Assembly (NCBI GenBank): GCA_028821575.1
Contig: JAPPFW010000008.1
Span: 1 to 58,854, forward strand
Direction: 5' to 3'
Source of the DNA: a bacterium
GTDB taxonomy: Bacteria > Actinomycetota > Acidimicrobiia > Spongiisociales > Spongiisociaceae
Length of the DNA stretch: 58,854 nt
Shown: positions 43,128 to 52,092 of the stretch, in pieces
Layout of the letters: each line of letters begins with the position of its first letter
Numbering within the stretch: the first letter of the stretch is position 1
Notes under the pieces: model-generated
The model's database searches: none
What the model saw: only the letters and a program-made list of their open reading frames with translations
What the model was told of the DNA's origin: nothing
Translations under genes and position numbers: made by a program

Positions 43128-44414
43128 ATGGAGCGTGGATCTCTTCTTGTACCATCCGTCGTCGTGCAGGTAGAGATTTCCAGGACCTCCACGGGGATGA
43201 CCGTGGTTACCGAGCCGGTTCCCGGGGTCCGGTCCGTGGCGATCGGGTGCTGGGTGGACACCGGTAGCCGGGACGAGCGCCCCAACGAGGCAGGCGCTGC
43301 CCATTTCCTGGAACACCTGCTGTTCAAGGGTTCGGACCGCCTGTCGGCGCGGGACATCTCGGAGACCTTCGAGGCAATCGGCGCGCAGAGCAACGCCTTC
43401 ACCTCCAAGGAGTACACCTGTTTCTGGGCGCGGATGCTCGACTCCGAGCTCGACACCGGGCTCGATCTGCTGGCCGAGATGCTCCAGCGCCCGGCCTTCC
43501 GGACCGACGAGATCGATTCGGAACGCCGGGTCGTCATCGAGGAGATCAACATGAACGAGGATGACCCATCCGACGTGGCGATGGAAGCCTTCATGAGGAC
43601 CATCTTCCAAGGTCATCCGTTGGGTCTTCCGGTGCTGGGTACCCGGGACTCCATCGGTGCCATGAGCCGTGACGACATTCACGGTTACTGGCGGCGCCGG
43701 TACGGTTCGGGAACGGTGGCGGTGACGGTGGCCGGCAACACAGAGCATCAGAGGGTGGTCGATCTCGTGGAGGAATTGTTCGACTCTTGGTCCGCTCACG
43801 ACGGAGACCACGACCTGGCTCCTCCCGGGATCGAGGCGAGGGTCAACGTCGTGCGGCGGGATACGGAGCAACTCCACCTGGTTTACGGCGGCGAGTCGGT
43901 GGACCGGTCAGACGAGAGCCGTCTGCCGGACGGCGTGATGCATCACATCCTCGGGGGCGGGATGTCGTCGCGACTGTTCCAGAAGATCCGGGAGGAACGG
44001 GGTCTGGCCTACGCGGTGCACAGCTTCGCGATGCGGTTCGCCGAGACCGGCGCCTGGGGCGTCTACGTGGGGACCACCCCCGCAACTGCTCATACGGTGA
44101 TGGAGATCCTGACCGAGGAACTGCAGCGACTCGTTTCCGATGGCGTGACCGAGGAGGAACTGGACCGAGCCAAGGGTCACATGCGTGGAGCGCTCGCGCT
44201 GGCGATGGAGGACACCAACACACGCATGATCCGCCTGGGTCGCAATCAGATCTTCGGCCTTCCCCATCTCACCCTCGACGAGCGGCTGGCCCGCATCGAA
44301 GGCATCACCCGCTCGGATTTGGCTGAGAGCGCGGCCCGGACCCTTCAGGGACCTCGGGTCATGGGTGCGGTCGGTCCGTTCGAGAACCGGGAGTTCGAGG
44401 GGTACTTGACATGA
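43128..44414 (+). CDS. M16-family zinc metallopeptidase (PepR/processing-peptidase type)
   Basis: 428 aa from ATG 43128; GTG 43164 (VQVEISRTSTGM) is an equally good start, and neither has a clear Shine-Dalgarno. The inverted zinc motif HFLEH and the downstream glutamate in VIEEINMNEDDP are intact. The C-terminal half carries the substrate-binding R/Y segment (GGGMSSRLFQKIREERGLAY). It cleaves short or misfolded peptides. The stop overlaps dapB by 4 nt. The M16-dapB-dapA order recalls the pepR-dapB region of mycobacteria. Confidence 0.9.
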   Translation: MERGSLLVPSVVVQVEISRTSTGMTVVTEPVPGVRSVAIGCWVDTGSRDERPNEAGAAHFLEHLLFKGSDRLSARDISETFEAIGAQSNAFTSKEYTCFWARMLDSELDTGLDLLAEMLQRPAFRTDEIDSERRVVIEEINMNEDDPSDVAMEAFMRTIFQGHPLGLPVLGTRDSIGAMSRDDIHGYWRRRYGSGTVAVTVAGNTEHQRVVDLVEELFDSWSAHDGDHDLAPPGIEARVNVVRRDTEQLHLVYGGESVDRSDESRLPDGVMHHILGGGMSSRLFQKIREERGLAYAVHSFAMRFAETGAWGVYVGTTPATAHTVMEILTEELQRLVSDGVTEEELDRAKGHMRGALALAMEDTNTRMIRLGRNQIFGLPHLTLDERLARIEGITRSDLAESAARTLQGPRVMGAVGPFENREFEGYLT

Positions 44415-45181
44415 TCTCGGTGGGGATATCCGGAGCTCCGGGCCGGATGGGCCGGCTTTCGCTGGCCGCTCTGCTCCCTCTGGACGACCTGGCGGTCGGG
44501 GGACTCTACGCCCCCGGCCACGACGGTGAGGACCTGTCGGGCCACCGCTGCTCGGGCGATCCCGAGGCGCTGCGCCATTGCGACGTGATTCTCGAGTTCA
44601 CCAATCCGGATGTCGCGCCGGCCAACGTCAGCCGCTGGAGGTCCTTCGACGCGCACGTTGTGATCGGTACCTCGGGATACGACAGCGGACGGCTGGCCGG
44701 TCTCGCCGAAGAGTGGGCAGGGACCGCCCGGAGGTGCCTGGTCGTACCCAACTTCTCGGTGGGCGCGGTCCTGATGATGCGGTTCGCGGAGCTGGCTGCG
44801 CCCCACTTCGCCTCAGCGGAGATCATCGAGTTGCACCACGAGGACAAACCCGATGCCCCGTCGGGTACGTCCCTCAACACGGCCGCCCGCATCGCAGCAG
44901 CCCGGAGGGATGCCGGTCTGACCCCGCATGGCCGTGGTAGGGAGTTGGCGCCCGGCGCCCTGGGCGCCGAGGTCGAAGGCGTGCCGATCCATTCCGTGCG
45001 GGCTCACGGCTTCGTCGCCCACCAGGAGGTGATCCTCGGTGGGACCGGCGAGTACCTGACCATCCGGCACGACACGACCAATTACAGAGCCTTCGCGCCC
45101 GGCATCATCCTGGCCCTGAGGGAGGTGTCGTTGCTGGCGGATCCGCTAACGGTGGGACTCGAGTCCATCCTCGGGATCTAG
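44411..45181 (+). CDS. dapB: 4-hydroxy-tetrahydrodipicolinate reductase
   Basis: 256 aa with ATG in an ATGA overlap. The NAD(P) loop is GISGAPGRMGR, followed by the conserved GTSGYD and the substrate-binding IELHHEDKPDAPSGTS with the catalytic histidine pair. It reduces the dapA product in the lysine/diaminopimelate pathway. dapA itself follows after about 200 bp containing a GT-rich heptad array that starts at the TAG stop. Confidence 0.93.
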   Translation: MISVGISGAPGRMGRLSLAALLPLDDLAVGGLYAPGHDGEDLSGHRCSGDPEALRHCDVILEFTNPDVAPANVSRWRSFDAHVVIGTSGYDSGRLAGLAEEWAGTARRCLVVPNFSVGAVLMMRFAELAAPHFASAEIIELHHEDKPDAPSGTSLNTAARIAAARRDAGLTPHGRGRELAPGALGAEVEGVPIHSVRAHGFVAHQEVILGGTGEYLTIRHDTTNYRAFAPGIILALREVSLLADPLTVGLESILGI

Positions 45182-45236
45182 TTCCTGTTTCGTAGTCGGT
45201 AGTTGATAGTTGGTGATAGGTAGTTGGTGTTGAATA
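45179..45236. repeat. GT-rich degenerate heptads 3' of dapB
   Basis: From the dapB TAG (45179-45181) the sense strand continues G/T-rich with cgtagtc, ggtagtt, gatagtt, ggtgatag and tagttgg variants. The period is 7 but with indels, so it is a worn array. The dapA promoter must lie in the remaining 45240-45381; I see no clear hexamers. Confidence 0.65.
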
Positions 45237-45381
45237 GGGTCGTCTCCTGGTCTCACTAGCGCGATCAGGGTTTCGCTCGGGCTGACAGGGCCTCCGCGAA
45301 AGAGAATCCATCTATGCTTAGGGAGGGAGTGGCGAGGTAGGAAAGCACGTGACGCCTCGCATCCGCCTGAGGAGGGAGTGC

Positions 45382-46263
45382 ATGGGTCCGTTCGGTCAGT
45401 TGCTCACCGCCATGATCACCCCCTTCGCGGCTGACGGATCGGTCGACTATGACAGGATGGCGCGCCTTGCGATCCATCTGGTGGACAACGGCCACGACGG
45501 CCTGCTCGTAACCGGGACGACCGGTGAGTCTCCCACCCTCACCGACCGCGAGAAACTGGCGCTTTACTCGACGGTGGTGGAGGCGGTGGGCAGCAAGGCC
45601 GCGGTGGTGGCGGGCACGGGCACCTACGACACCCACCACTCCATCGAACTCTCGGTTCGGGCGGCGGAACTCGGAGTCGACGGGCTCATGGCGGTCACCC
45701 CCTACTACTCGAGGCCTCCCCAGGCGGGCCTGCTCGCTCATTTCATCGCCATAGCGGACTCCACCGATCTGCCGCTGATCGTCTACAACATCCCAGGCCG
45801 GACCGCCACGTTGATCGAGGCTGACACCCTTGCGGAGATGGCCGCGCACCCGAACATCGTTGCCACCAAGGACGCCGTCGGTGACCTCGGATACACGAAG
45901 GCAAGTCTCGAGTTGGTCCCTGAGGACTTCCTCGTCTACTCGGGTGACGACTCGGCAACCCTGCCGATGCTGGAACTCGGTGGTGTCGGCGTGATCTCGG
46001 TGGCCGGCCACTTCGCGGGCCGCCAGATCAAGCGGATGGTCGAGGCGCACGGGCGGGGCGACACGGTGGAGGCATGGCGGTTGCACGACGGGCTGATGCC
46101 GCTGTTCGATGCGTGCTTCGTCGAGCCGAACCCTATGCCTACCAAGGCAGGCCTCAACGCGCTGTGGGAGCCGGTAGGAGATCCGCGGCTCCCGCTGGTA
46201 CCGGCATCGGTCGACACTTGCGACGCGGTGGTCGCGGGGGTAGGGCTGGCCCAGAGGCTGTGA
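45382..46263 (+). CDS. dapA: 4-hydroxy-tetrahydrodipicolinate synthase
   Basis: 293 aa from ATG 45382, with GGAGGGAG just upstream; the frame opens 11 codons earlier. TIM-barrel class I aldolase: TGTTGESPTL binds pyruvate carboxylate, YYSRPPQAGL holds the conserved tyrosine region, VYNIPGRT and the Schiff-base lysine in VATKDAVGD are present. It condenses pyruvate with aspartate semialdehyde. The stop overlaps rnj (GTGA). The dapA-rnj pair is conserved in actinobacteria. Confidence 0.93.
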   Translation: MGPFGQLLTAMITPFAADGSVDYDRMARLAIHLVDNGHDGLLVTGTTGESPTLTDREKLALYSTVVEAVGSKAAVVAGTGTYDTHHSIELSVRAAELGVDGLMAVTPYYSRPPQAGLLAHFIAIADSTDLPLIVYNIPGRTATLIEADTLAEMAAHPNIVATKDAVGDLGYTKASLELVPEDFLVYSGDDSATLPMLELGGVGVISVAGHFAGRQIKRMVEAHGRGDTVEAWRLHDGLMPLFDACFVEPNPMPTKAGLNALWEPVGDPRLPLVPASVDTCDAVVAGVGLAQRL

Positions 46264-47912
46264 GCGTCCGCGTCACATTTCTCGGCGGTCTCGGCGAGAT
46301 CGGGCGGAATTGCGCCGCTATCGAGATCGAGGGCCAGATAGCCCTGATCGACTGCGGTCTGATGTTTCCCGAAGAGGACATGTGGGGCGTGGATCTGGTC
46401 CTCCCCGACTGGCGGTGGTTGGTGGACCGGCGCGAGGACATCCGTTGCGTGGTGCTGACGCACGGCCACGAGGATCACATGGGTGGGCTCGGATATTTCC
46501 TAGACGAGGTGAACGTCCCCGTGTTCGGAACCCGGCTGTCCCTGGCCATCGCGGCGGGCAGGGTGGAAGAGATGGGTATCGAGAAGGACTTCCGGCCCAT
46601 CCCGGATGGTCGCTGGGTCATCGAAGGGCCCTTCGCGTTCCAGCTCATCCCGGTGTCGCACTCGGTGCCCGAGGGGAGCGGCGTGGTCTTCGACACATCG
46701 GAAGGCCTGGTGGTCCACACGGGTGACTTCAAGCTCGACCCCACTCCCGTCGATGATCGCCGTACCGATCTGCCGACGTTCGCCAGGTTCGGGCGAGAGG
46801 GCGTTCGCCTGCTCCTCTCCGACTCCACCAATGCCGAACGGGACGGGGTAGTCCCGTCCGAGAAGTCCCTGGGTCCGTCGATCCGAGCCATCGTCCAGCA
46901 GGCGCCCGGCCGGGTAATAAGCACGTGCTTCTCCAGCCATCTCCACCGGGTTCAGCAGCTGGCGGACGCCGGTCTCGACTCGGGCCGTTACCTGGCCTTT
47001 ATCGGACGTTCCATGGAACGGAACGTCCGAATCGGGACCGACCTCGGGGTTCTTCACCTGCCCGAGGACCAGGTGGTCAAGATCGGAGAGGCGATGGGTC
47101 TGCCCCAAGAGGAGGTCATGATCATCACCACGGGGTCGCAGGGAGAGCCGTTCTCGGCGCTTTCGCTTGTGGCCGGGGGGCGCCATCGCTGGGTCAAACT
47201 CGACCAGGACGACACGGTCTTGATCTCCGCCACCCCCGTGCCCGGAAACGAGACCGCCGTCTCGAGAGTCATCTCGGACCTGACCCGGAGCGGTGCCCGG
47301 GTGTTCCACGGGCGCAACGCCTACGTACACGTATCCGGGCACGCTACCGCCGAGGAACTCAAGACGTTCCTCAACGTGGTCAGGCCAACGACCCTCGTCC
47401 CGATCCACGGCGAGTACCGCCACCTCAGCGCCCATGCCGACCTCGCGGTCGAGATGGGGGTGCCCGAGGTGCTGGTGCTCGAGGACGGGGACGCCGTGAT
47501 TCTCGACGGAGAGGAAACCCTCGTGGAGCGGGGTGCGGTGGAATCGCGATACGTGTACGTGGACGGTTCAGGGGTGGGGGACATCCGCGAGTCCCTGCTC
47601 CGCGAGCGCGCCCAGTTGGGTGACGACGGGGTTGTGGTGGTGTCGCTGATGTTCGATGCGGACAGCGGACAGCTGGCCGCTCATCCCGGGCTGACGAGCC
47701 ACGGATTCATGGACGACGCGGCGGAACTCCTCGACGACGTATCCTCTGCGATCGAGCGGGCCGTAGCCGCAGACCCGCGCCGGTTCGAGAGGGATCCGGC
47801 CCTGGCCGTGCGTCAGGTCGCGCGCAAGATCATCAAGGCCGAGACGGGACGCCGACCGGTGGTTCTGCCCGTGATCTGCTCTCCGGGACGGGACCGGCGC
47901 CGGCGCAGGTAG
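46260..47912 (+). CDS. rnj: Ribonuclease J
   Basis: 550 aa from GTG 46260 overlapping the dapA stop. It is a beta-CASP metallo-beta-lactamase nuclease: LTHGHEDHMGG is the two-zinc HxHxDH motif, DSTNAERDG and SHLHRVQQ follow, and SGHATAEELKTFL is the beta-CASP C region. It has endo- and 5'-exoribonuclease activity and matures and degrades RNA with the degradosome. The TAG stop is the start of a long 7-bp-phased array. Length matches other RNase J proteins (about 550). Confidence 0.95.
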   Translation: MSVRVTFLGGLGEIGRNCAAIEIEGQIALIDCGLMFPEEDMWGVDLVLPDWRWLVDRREDIRCVVLTHGHEDHMGGLGYFLDEVNVPVFGTRLSLAIAAGRVEEMGIEKDFRPIPDGRWVIEGPFAFQLIPVSHSVPEGSGVVFDTSEGLVVHTGDFKLDPTPVDDRRTDLPTFARFGREGVRLLLSDSTNAERDGVVPSEKSLGPSIRAIVQQAPGRVISTCFSSHLHRVQQLADAGLDSGRYLAFIGRSMERNVRIGTDLGVLHLPEDQVVKIGEAMGLPQEEVMIITTGSQGEPFSALSLVAGGRHRWVKLDQDDTVLISATPVPGNETAVSRVISDLTRSGARVFHGRNAYVHVSGHATAEELKTFLNVVRPTTLVPIHGEYRHLSAHADLAVEMGVPEVLVLEDGDAVILDGEETLVERGAVESRYVYVDGSGVGDIRESLLRERAQLGDDGVVVVSLMFDADSGQLAAHPGLTSHGFMDDAAELLDDVSSAIERAVAADPRRFERDPALAVRQVARKIIKAETGRRPVVLPVICSPGRDRRRRR

Positions 47913-48026
47913 TGGCTTGTGGCTTGTTGTCCGGTGCCTGTTGTCCGTCGGGTGGGACCCGTCGGCTGACGGCTGACTGGGTGACCAGTGATTCCTGACC
48001 ACCGGCCACTGACCACTGTTGTGAAG
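47910..48026. repeat. Long in-phase heptad array 3' of rnj
   Basis: From the rnj TAG, GT-rich units (ggcttgt twice, tgtccgg, tgcctgt, tgtccgt) lead without loss of 7-bp phase into cggctga pairs, then an AC-rich arm (accagtg, accaccg, gccactg, accactg) near 47982-48020. Nearly all of the rnj-ftsK gap is repeat, which is the clearest GT-arm/AC-arm pair. Confidence 0.82.
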
Positions 48027-48068
48027 GTCGTTGAGTAGTAGCCGCGGTTGGTGTAATGTCTCCTCCAC

Positions 48069-50612
48069 ATGACCAAGACGACATCCACCCGTGGGACCAC
48101 GGGGCGGAGGCGGGTGTCTCAGGTACATGCAGGGAAGGCGACAGCCAAACGACCACGGTCGAGCGCGGTGCGCCAGAAGCGGGCAAAGGCGGGCAGGGCG
48201 CGCGCGCCCCGCTCACCCGATACCAAGCGGAGTTCCAGGTCCGGGCGGACCCGGCAGGCGGCGCGTTCCACAGGATCTTCCCGGACGGCGCGCGACTCAA
48301 CGCGACGGTCGGCCGAGCCGGGCCCCGGACGTCGGCTGCCGGCGACTCTTTACCAGTGGGTGCGGTTCGGGCTGGGACGCCAGACCCACGACGTGGTCGG
48401 CTTATCCATGGCGCTGGTCGGGGCGTTGATCGCTCTGGCGTTCTTCGGAGCGGCAGGTCCACTCGGGGATTGGACGCTCGAAGGGCTTCGCCTCGTGGTA
48501 GGAGTCTGGGTCTACGTAACCCCCGTGGTTCTGCTGGCACTCGGCGGTTACCTCGTCGTCAGCAGGCACCACGACGGGTTCCGGCGGATTCTGGTTGGGG
48601 TGCTCCTCTGGTTCGTGGGGAGCCTGGCCCTGTTCCATCTCCTCACCGGCGGTGTGTCCCTGGCCGGGAACATCGACGGGGTCAAACAGTCGGGTGGGGC
48701 GCTGGGATCGCTCGTCGCGTATCCGCTCAACCGGTTGCTTGGATTCGCGGGAGCCTCGCTAGTGATATGTGTCCTGCTCGCAGCCGGTGTGATGCTGGTC
48801 GTGCGGGCGACCGTGCGGGATGTGGTGGTCGCAGCAGCGGAGTCGCTCACCCACCTGGGCCGGGTCCTCAAGGCGAGGCTGAACGCTCCTCCGGTCCGGC
48901 GTCGGCGCCCTTCCTCGGGCGGAAGGAAAGCTCGGGCGACGGGGGCACGGCCCCGTCCGGCTCGTACCCGCAAGACTCCCCAGCGGCCTCCGCCACGTTC
49001 GTCCCGACCGAAGGAGCCCGTTGACCCTCCGCCGCAGGGTGACGGGGCCCGCCGCTCCCGGGAAAAGCGGCAGGCGCGACCATCCCCGCCCCCCACCGTC
49101 GAGAACAAGGTCCCCCACCTACGTGTGGTTCCAACCCCCGATACCACACCCGGGTCCTCGGGTACGAGCGACTACCAGCTTCCTCCCATCGACTTGCTCA
49201 AGACGGGCGGGCGGGAAGGCCAGAGCCGTCGCATGCTCGAGGAAACCGCTCGCCAACTCGAGGAGACCCTTCACCACCACGATGTGAACGCCCACCTCAC
49301 CAACATCGTTCCCGGTCCGACCGTCACCCGTTACGAGATCGAGTTGGCCCCGGGAGTAAAGGTGGCGCGGGTCACCAACCTGGCGGGCGATATCGCCTAC
49401 GCGCTCGCCACTCCCGACGTCCGGCTGCTGGCTCCGATCCCCGGAAGGTCTGCGATCGGGGTCGAGGTCCCCAATCGTGTCAGACGACTCGTGACGCTCG
49501 GTGACGTTCTCTCCTCCGACGAGGCCTCCAGGCGGTCGCGTCCGCTGGTCGTGGGCCTGGGCGAGGACATATCGGGCCAGCCGGTGCTCCTGGACCTGGC
49601 GGAACTGCCCCATGTCTTGATCGCCGGGGCGACCGGGGCCGGCAAGTCGTCGTGTATCAACTCGATCGTCACGTCCCTGCTGGCGCGCGCCGAGCCCGAC
49701 GACGTCCGGTTGATAATGGTCGACCCCAAACGGGTCGAGTTAGGCCAGTACAACGGGGTACCCCACCTTCTCACCCGGGTCATCACCAAGCCGAAGAAGG
49801 CAGTGGACGCGCTCCAATGGGCGGTTGCGGAGATGGACCGCCGCTACGACCTGCTTGCCGAGGCGGGCGTCCGTGATATATCGGGCTACCAGGCCGCGTT
49901 CGATTCCGGCCGGCTCGGCGATGGTTCCTTTGACCGGTTCCCGTACCTTGTCGTCCTCATCGACGAGCTGAACGACCTGATGATGGTGGCCGGAAGGGAC
50001 GTGGAGAGCGCCGTCGTGAGGATCGCCCAGATGGCTCGGGCGGTCGGCATCCACCTGGTCATCGCCACTCAGCGCCCGTCCGTCAACGTCATCACCGGTG
50101 TCATCAAAGCCAACGTTCCCAGCCGGCTGGCGTTCTCGGTGGCTTCCCAGACCGACTCGCGGGTCATCATCGACACCGTGGGTGCAGAGAAGCTGGTGGG
50201 CATGGGGGACATGCTGGTGGTGACAGCCCGGGAACCTCGCGCCAAGCGCGTTCAGGGCGCTTGGGTGAGCGAGGCGGAGATCGCGGCAGTGGTGGAGTGG
50301 GTCAAGGACCAGAAGGCGGCCGACTACCGGCGGATCGCTGAGGAAGTGGCTGTGGAGCGCCGGGCCGCTGCCGAGGCCGACGACGGGGAGGACGCCGATC
50401 TGGTCCGCAGAGCTACGGACTTGGTGGTCCGGTCGCAACTGGGCTCCACCTCGATGCTGCAGAGGAAGCTACGCATCGGCTTCGCCCGGGCGGGTCGTAT
50501 CATGGACATTCTCGAACAGAGGGGGATCGTCGGTCCGTCCGAAGGCTCCAAAGCCCGCGAAGTGCTCATGACCGTCGACGAGCTGGAGAGCCCGGTCGGC
50601 GCTCCGGTCTGA
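48069..50612 (+). CDS. ftsK: FtsK/SpoIIIE-family DNA translocase
   Basis: 847 aa. A basic N terminus is followed by four membrane helices (about 115-250), a proline/arginine-rich linker, then the motor. Walker A GATGAGKSS is at 520-528, Walker B LVVLIDELNDLM follows, and TQRPSVNVITGVIKANVPSR is a family signature. The C-terminal gamma winged helix (VVRSQLGSTSMLQRKLRIGFARAGRIMDILE) reads KOPS polarity sites. The protein pumps DNA at the division septum and helps resolve chromosome dimers. It follows rnj as in mycobacteria. Confidence 0.95.
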   Translation: MTKTTSTRGTTGRRRVSQVHAGKATAKRPRSSAVRQKRAKAGRARAPRSPDTKRSSRSGRTRQAARSTGSSRTARDSTRRSAEPGPGRRLPATLYQWVRFGLGRQTHDVVGLSMALVGALIALAFFGAAGPLGDWTLEGLRLVVGVWVYVTPVVLLALGGYLVVSRHHDGFRRILVGVLLWFVGSLALFHLLTGGVSLAGNIDGVKQSGGALGSLVAYPLNRLLGFAGASLVICVLLAAGVMLVVRATVRDVVVAAAESLTHLGRVLKARLNAPPVRRRRPSSGGRKARATGARPRPARTRKTPQRPPPRSSRPKEPVDPPPQGDGARRSREKRQARPSPPPTVENKVPHLRVVPTPDTTPGSSGTSDYQLPPIDLLKTGGREGQSRRMLEETARQLEETLHHHDVNAHLTNIVPGPTVTRYEIELAPGVKVARVTNLAGDIAYALATPDVRLLAPIPGRSAIGVEVPNRVRRLVTLGDVLSSDEASRRSRPLVVGLGEDISGQPVLLDLAELPHVLIAGATGAGKSSCINSIVTSLLARAEPDDVRLIMVDPKRVELGQYNGVPHLLTRVITKPKKAVDALQWAVAEMDRRYDLLAEAGVRDISGYQAAFDSGRLGDGSFDRFPYLVVLIDELNDLMMVAGRDVESAVVRIAQMARAVGIHLVIATQRPSVNVITGVIKANVPSRLAFSVASQTDSRVIIDTVGAEKLVGMGDMLVVTAREPRAKRVQGAWVSEAEIAAVVEWVKDQKAADYRRIAEEVAVERRAAAEADDGEDADLVRRATDLVVRSQLGSTSMLQRKLRIGFARAGRIMDILEQRGIVGPSEGSKAREVLMTVDELESPVGAPV

Positions 50613-50648
50613 CGGCACCCACCTCCCAACGGCGTAGCATGGAGCGCG

Positions 50649-51833
50649 ATGGCTTACGTATTCGAACTGCCTGACATAGGCGAGGGCCTCACCGAGGCGG
50701 ACATCATTCGCTGGCACGTGCCGGTGGGCGACCGGGTGACGATGGACCAGATCCTGGTAGAGGTCGAGACCGCCAAGGCGGTGGTCGAGATCCCGTCGCC
50801 GGCCGCCGGAACGCTGCTCCATCATGGCGCTGGCGAAGGTACGACGCTCACGGTCGGAGCCGTCCTGGCCGTCATCGGCGAGTCGGGCGAGTCCTGGCGG
50901 GGCCAAGACGCGAATTCGGACGGGCCGGCTACCGGCCAAGGGGTCCCAAACTCCGATACGGGAAAGCAACAGGCGCGCTACCGCTCGGCCGGCGGAAGTC
51001 GTCGTGGCAAGGCGCTTCCCGTGGTCCGGAAGCTGGCGCGCGAGCACGGTGTCGACCTGGGATCGATCACCGGCTCAGGTCCGGGAGGGCGGATCACCAG
51101 GGACGATGTGATGGCGGCGGCAACACGTGCCGAACCTCGGCCGGAAGCCACAGGGGACGAACGGGTTCGGCTGTCGATGCTCCGCCGCACCATCGCCGAG
51201 CACATGAGTTCTTCCTGGCGGGAGATCCCCCACGTGACCATCTTCCAGGACGTGGACGCCACCCGTCTGCTGACCGCACGCCGCGCCCTGGCCGGGCGGT
51301 ACGAGCGGCAGATACCGATGGAGGCCCTGGTCGTCAAGGCGCTCGCGCCCGTGCTGGATCGCTTCAGAGAGTTCAACGCCACCCTTGACGGTGACGAACT
51401 GATCCTCCACCGTTCCCTGGATGTCGGGATTGCGGTCGACACGGCCGACGGGCTTCTGGTGCCCATCATCCCGAACGCCGGGGAGATGGGATTGCTGTCG
51501 CTGGCAGAGGCTGTATCCGATCTGGGGACCAGAGGCAAGGCCCGCACCCTCGCAGCTCACGAACTGAGCGGAGCCACCTTCACGGTCTCCAACTTCGGGG
51601 CCCTGGGAGGGGGTCGGGGCACGCCGATCATTCCGTTGGGGACCACCGCCATCCTCGCAGTGGGACGAGCCGAGGACACCCCGGTGGTGAGGAACGGCAG
51701 CGTGTCGATCGCGCCGATGATGCCGCTGTCGCTGGCATTCGATCACCGCGTGATAGATGGCGGCGCCGGTCAGCGGTTCGTCGCCATGCTGGTGGAGAAC
51801 CTCGAGGAGCCGGCCCTGTTCCTGGCCGACTGA
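50649..51833 (+). CDS. 2-oxo acid dehydrogenase E2 (dihydrolipoyl acyltransferase)
   Basis: 394 aa. One N-terminal lipoyl domain has the lipoylated lysine K43 in VETAKAVVEI. A peripheral subunit-binding domain follows (ALPVVRKLAREHGVDLGSITGSGPGGRITRDDV), then the catalytic domain with the active-site FDHRVIDGG. It transfers an acyl group from lipoyl-lysine to CoA in pyruvate or branched-chain oxo-acid dehydrogenase. No E1 or E3 gene adjoins; it sits alone between ftsK and the arsR-type operon, so the partner subunits must be elsewhere. The single lipoyl domain with DIGEGL suggests the branched-chain class. Confidence 0.92.
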   Translation: MAYVFELPDIGEGLTEADIIRWHVPVGDRVTMDQILVEVETAKAVVEIPSPAAGTLLHHGAGEGTTLTVGAVLAVIGESGESWRGQDANSDGPATGQGVPNSDTGKQQARYRSAGGSRRGKALPVVRKLAREHGVDLGSITGSGPGGRITRDDVMAAATRAEPRPEATGDERVRLSMLRRTIAEHMSSSWREIPHVTIFQDVDATRLLTARRALAGRYERQIPMEALVVKALAPVLDRFREFNATLDGDELILHRSLDVGIAVDTADGLLVPIIPNAGEMGLLSLAEAVSDLGTRGKARTLAAHELSGATFTVSNFGALGGGRGTPIIPLGTTAILAVGRAEDTPVVRNGSVSIAPMMPLSLAFDHRVIDGGAGQRFVAMLVENLEEPALFLAD

Positions 51834-51840
51834 CGCTGGG

Positions 51841-51925
51841 GCTTGTGGCTTGTGGCTTGTGGCTTGTGGCTTGTGGCTTGTGGCTTGTGGAGCCGTCCTG
51901 ACTACTGACTCCTGACCGATGTACA
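51841..51925. repeat. Seven perfect gcttgtg heptads with AC arm, 3' of E2 gene
   Basis: Seven copies of gcttgtg fill 51841-51889, beginning 8 bp after the TGA stop. An A/C-rich arm of ctgacta and ctgactc type units follows at 51898-51918. The E2 sense strand is the G/T-rich strand. Confidence 0.9.
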
Positions 51926-52060
51926 ACACATCTACAACTCGTACACATCTATCTGCTGATTCGGACCCCCTCTCCTTCTCTTTCGTGAAAGCCCTCTCTG
52001 AGCGACCGCCAAGGCCCGGACGGTGGCACCGTCCATCGGAGATGACCCGGTCCTTACGCC

Positions 52061-52092
52061 AACGACCGATCTCCAACTACCGACTAGCAACT
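52061..52092. repeat. AC-rich degenerate heptads at the end of GNAT gene
   Basis: Units of the type aacgacc, aactacc and aactaat, interrupted by indels, run to the stop codon of the minus-strand GNAT gene at 52091. Read on that gene's sense strand they are G/T-rich (tagttgc, tagtcgg, tagttgg), the same polarity as the other arrays. Confidence 0.65.
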
